Source of the DNA: Richelia sinica FACHB-800
GTDB taxonomy: Bacteria; Cyanobacteriota; Cyanobacteriia; Cyanobacteriales; Nostocaceae
Reading direction: 5' to 3'
Length of the DNA stretch: 44,843 bases
Assembly (NCBI RefSeq): GCF_014698825.1
Contig: NZ_JACJTT010000043.1
Location: 1 to 44,843 of the forward strand
Numbering within the stretch: position 1 is the stretch's first letter; each line of letters starts with the position of its first letter. Shown here piece after piece: positions 44,756 to 44,843 of this stretch. A program made the translations under genes and the position numbers. The notes below the pieces were generated by a model. The model ran no database searches. It was not told the DNA's origin and saw nothing but the letters and a program-made list of their open reading frames with translations.

Positions 44756-44843
44756 ATGAGCAACATAGTCGAGTATATTCATAACAATCCTGAAGAATCT
44801 CAAAGATTATTAGGACTGCATTATGAACAGTTAAAACAACTTA
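44756..44843 (+). CDS. Transposase, N-terminal fragment cut by the window edge
   Basis: Only 29 residues are visible: MSNIVEYIHNNPEESQRLLG and then LHYEQLKQL. This matches the helix-turn-helix start of a DDE transposase group that is very common in Nostocales genomes (IS5-like annotation). The frame continues beyond the window. The upstream end of the element cannot be placed from this side. Confidence 0.65.
   Translation, partial: MSNIVEYIHNNPEESQRLLGLHYEQLKQL

Overview
The window looks like cyanobacterial DNA, most likely from a filamentous Nostocales species and from a large plasmid or another transferable replicon. HIP1 octamers (GCGATCGC) recur, for example at 3265, 13672 and 27111. Coding DNA is AT-rich and intergenic spaces carry many small palindromic repeats. 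Plasmid-type genes are present: a conjugative coupling protein, a conjugation-type lytic transglycosylase, a family A DNA polymerase, and extra DnaX and HolA clamp-loader subunits. No rRNA or tRNA gene was recognised.

Left part (1-4.8 kb). A 5'-truncated lectin/M23 peptidase gene is followed by three leftward genes: a polynucleotide-kinase/WYL fusion, a very acidic 75-residue protein and a bacterial PH-domain membrane protein. A 458-bp divergent control region separates them from the CRISPR operon. It holds a 13-bp inverted repeat and an NtcA-like palindrome.

CRISPR part (4.8-16.3 kb). This is a rightward type III-B locus in the order cas10/cmr2, leader and CRISPR array (10 repeats, 9 spacers), cmr3, cmr4, cmr5, a fused cmr6-cmr1, and an unusual effector. 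The effector reads as a CARF sensor interrupted by an S1 RNA-binding domain, followed by a HEPN ribonuclease domain. The window has no cas6, cas1 or cas2. Cas10 keeps the GGDD cyclase motif, but its HD nuclease signature looks degenerate. Cmr4 lacks the expected slicer aspartate. Together these suggest a signalling-centred type III system: target RNA binding activates Cas10, which makes cyclic oligoadenylate, which switches on the CARF-S1-HEPN RNase. The array lies inside the cmr operon and its last, degenerate repeat runs into the cmr3 reading frame. crRNA maturation probably relies on a host RNase, as in the Synechocystis III-Bv system, and would also cut the operon mRNA.

Middle part (16.3-29.3 kb). 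dnaX and holA overlap by ATGA and share a bidirectional terminator with a convergent 1488-residue STAND NTPase that carries a C-terminal PD-(D/E)xK nuclease-like domain, a probable second defence protein. Next come a DEAD/DEAH helicase split from its DUF1998 zinc domain, a HAD phosphatase whose C-terminus is cut off by a 26-bp insertion at a HIP1 site, an unknown gene, and an old yellow enzyme-type reductase of different base composition.

Right part (29.4-44.8 kb). A type IV coupling protein, a WD40 protein, a tRNA-dihydrouridine synthase, an acidic-tailed plasmid protein, a leftward set of lipoprotein, lytic transglycosylase and small acidic protein, two unknown plasmid proteins (one ending in a clamp-binding-like QMNLF), an internally deleted ISKra4-type insertion sequence with perfect 18-bp ends, an 8-bp target duplication and a passenger gene, a family A DNA polymerase, and the start of another transposase at the right edge.
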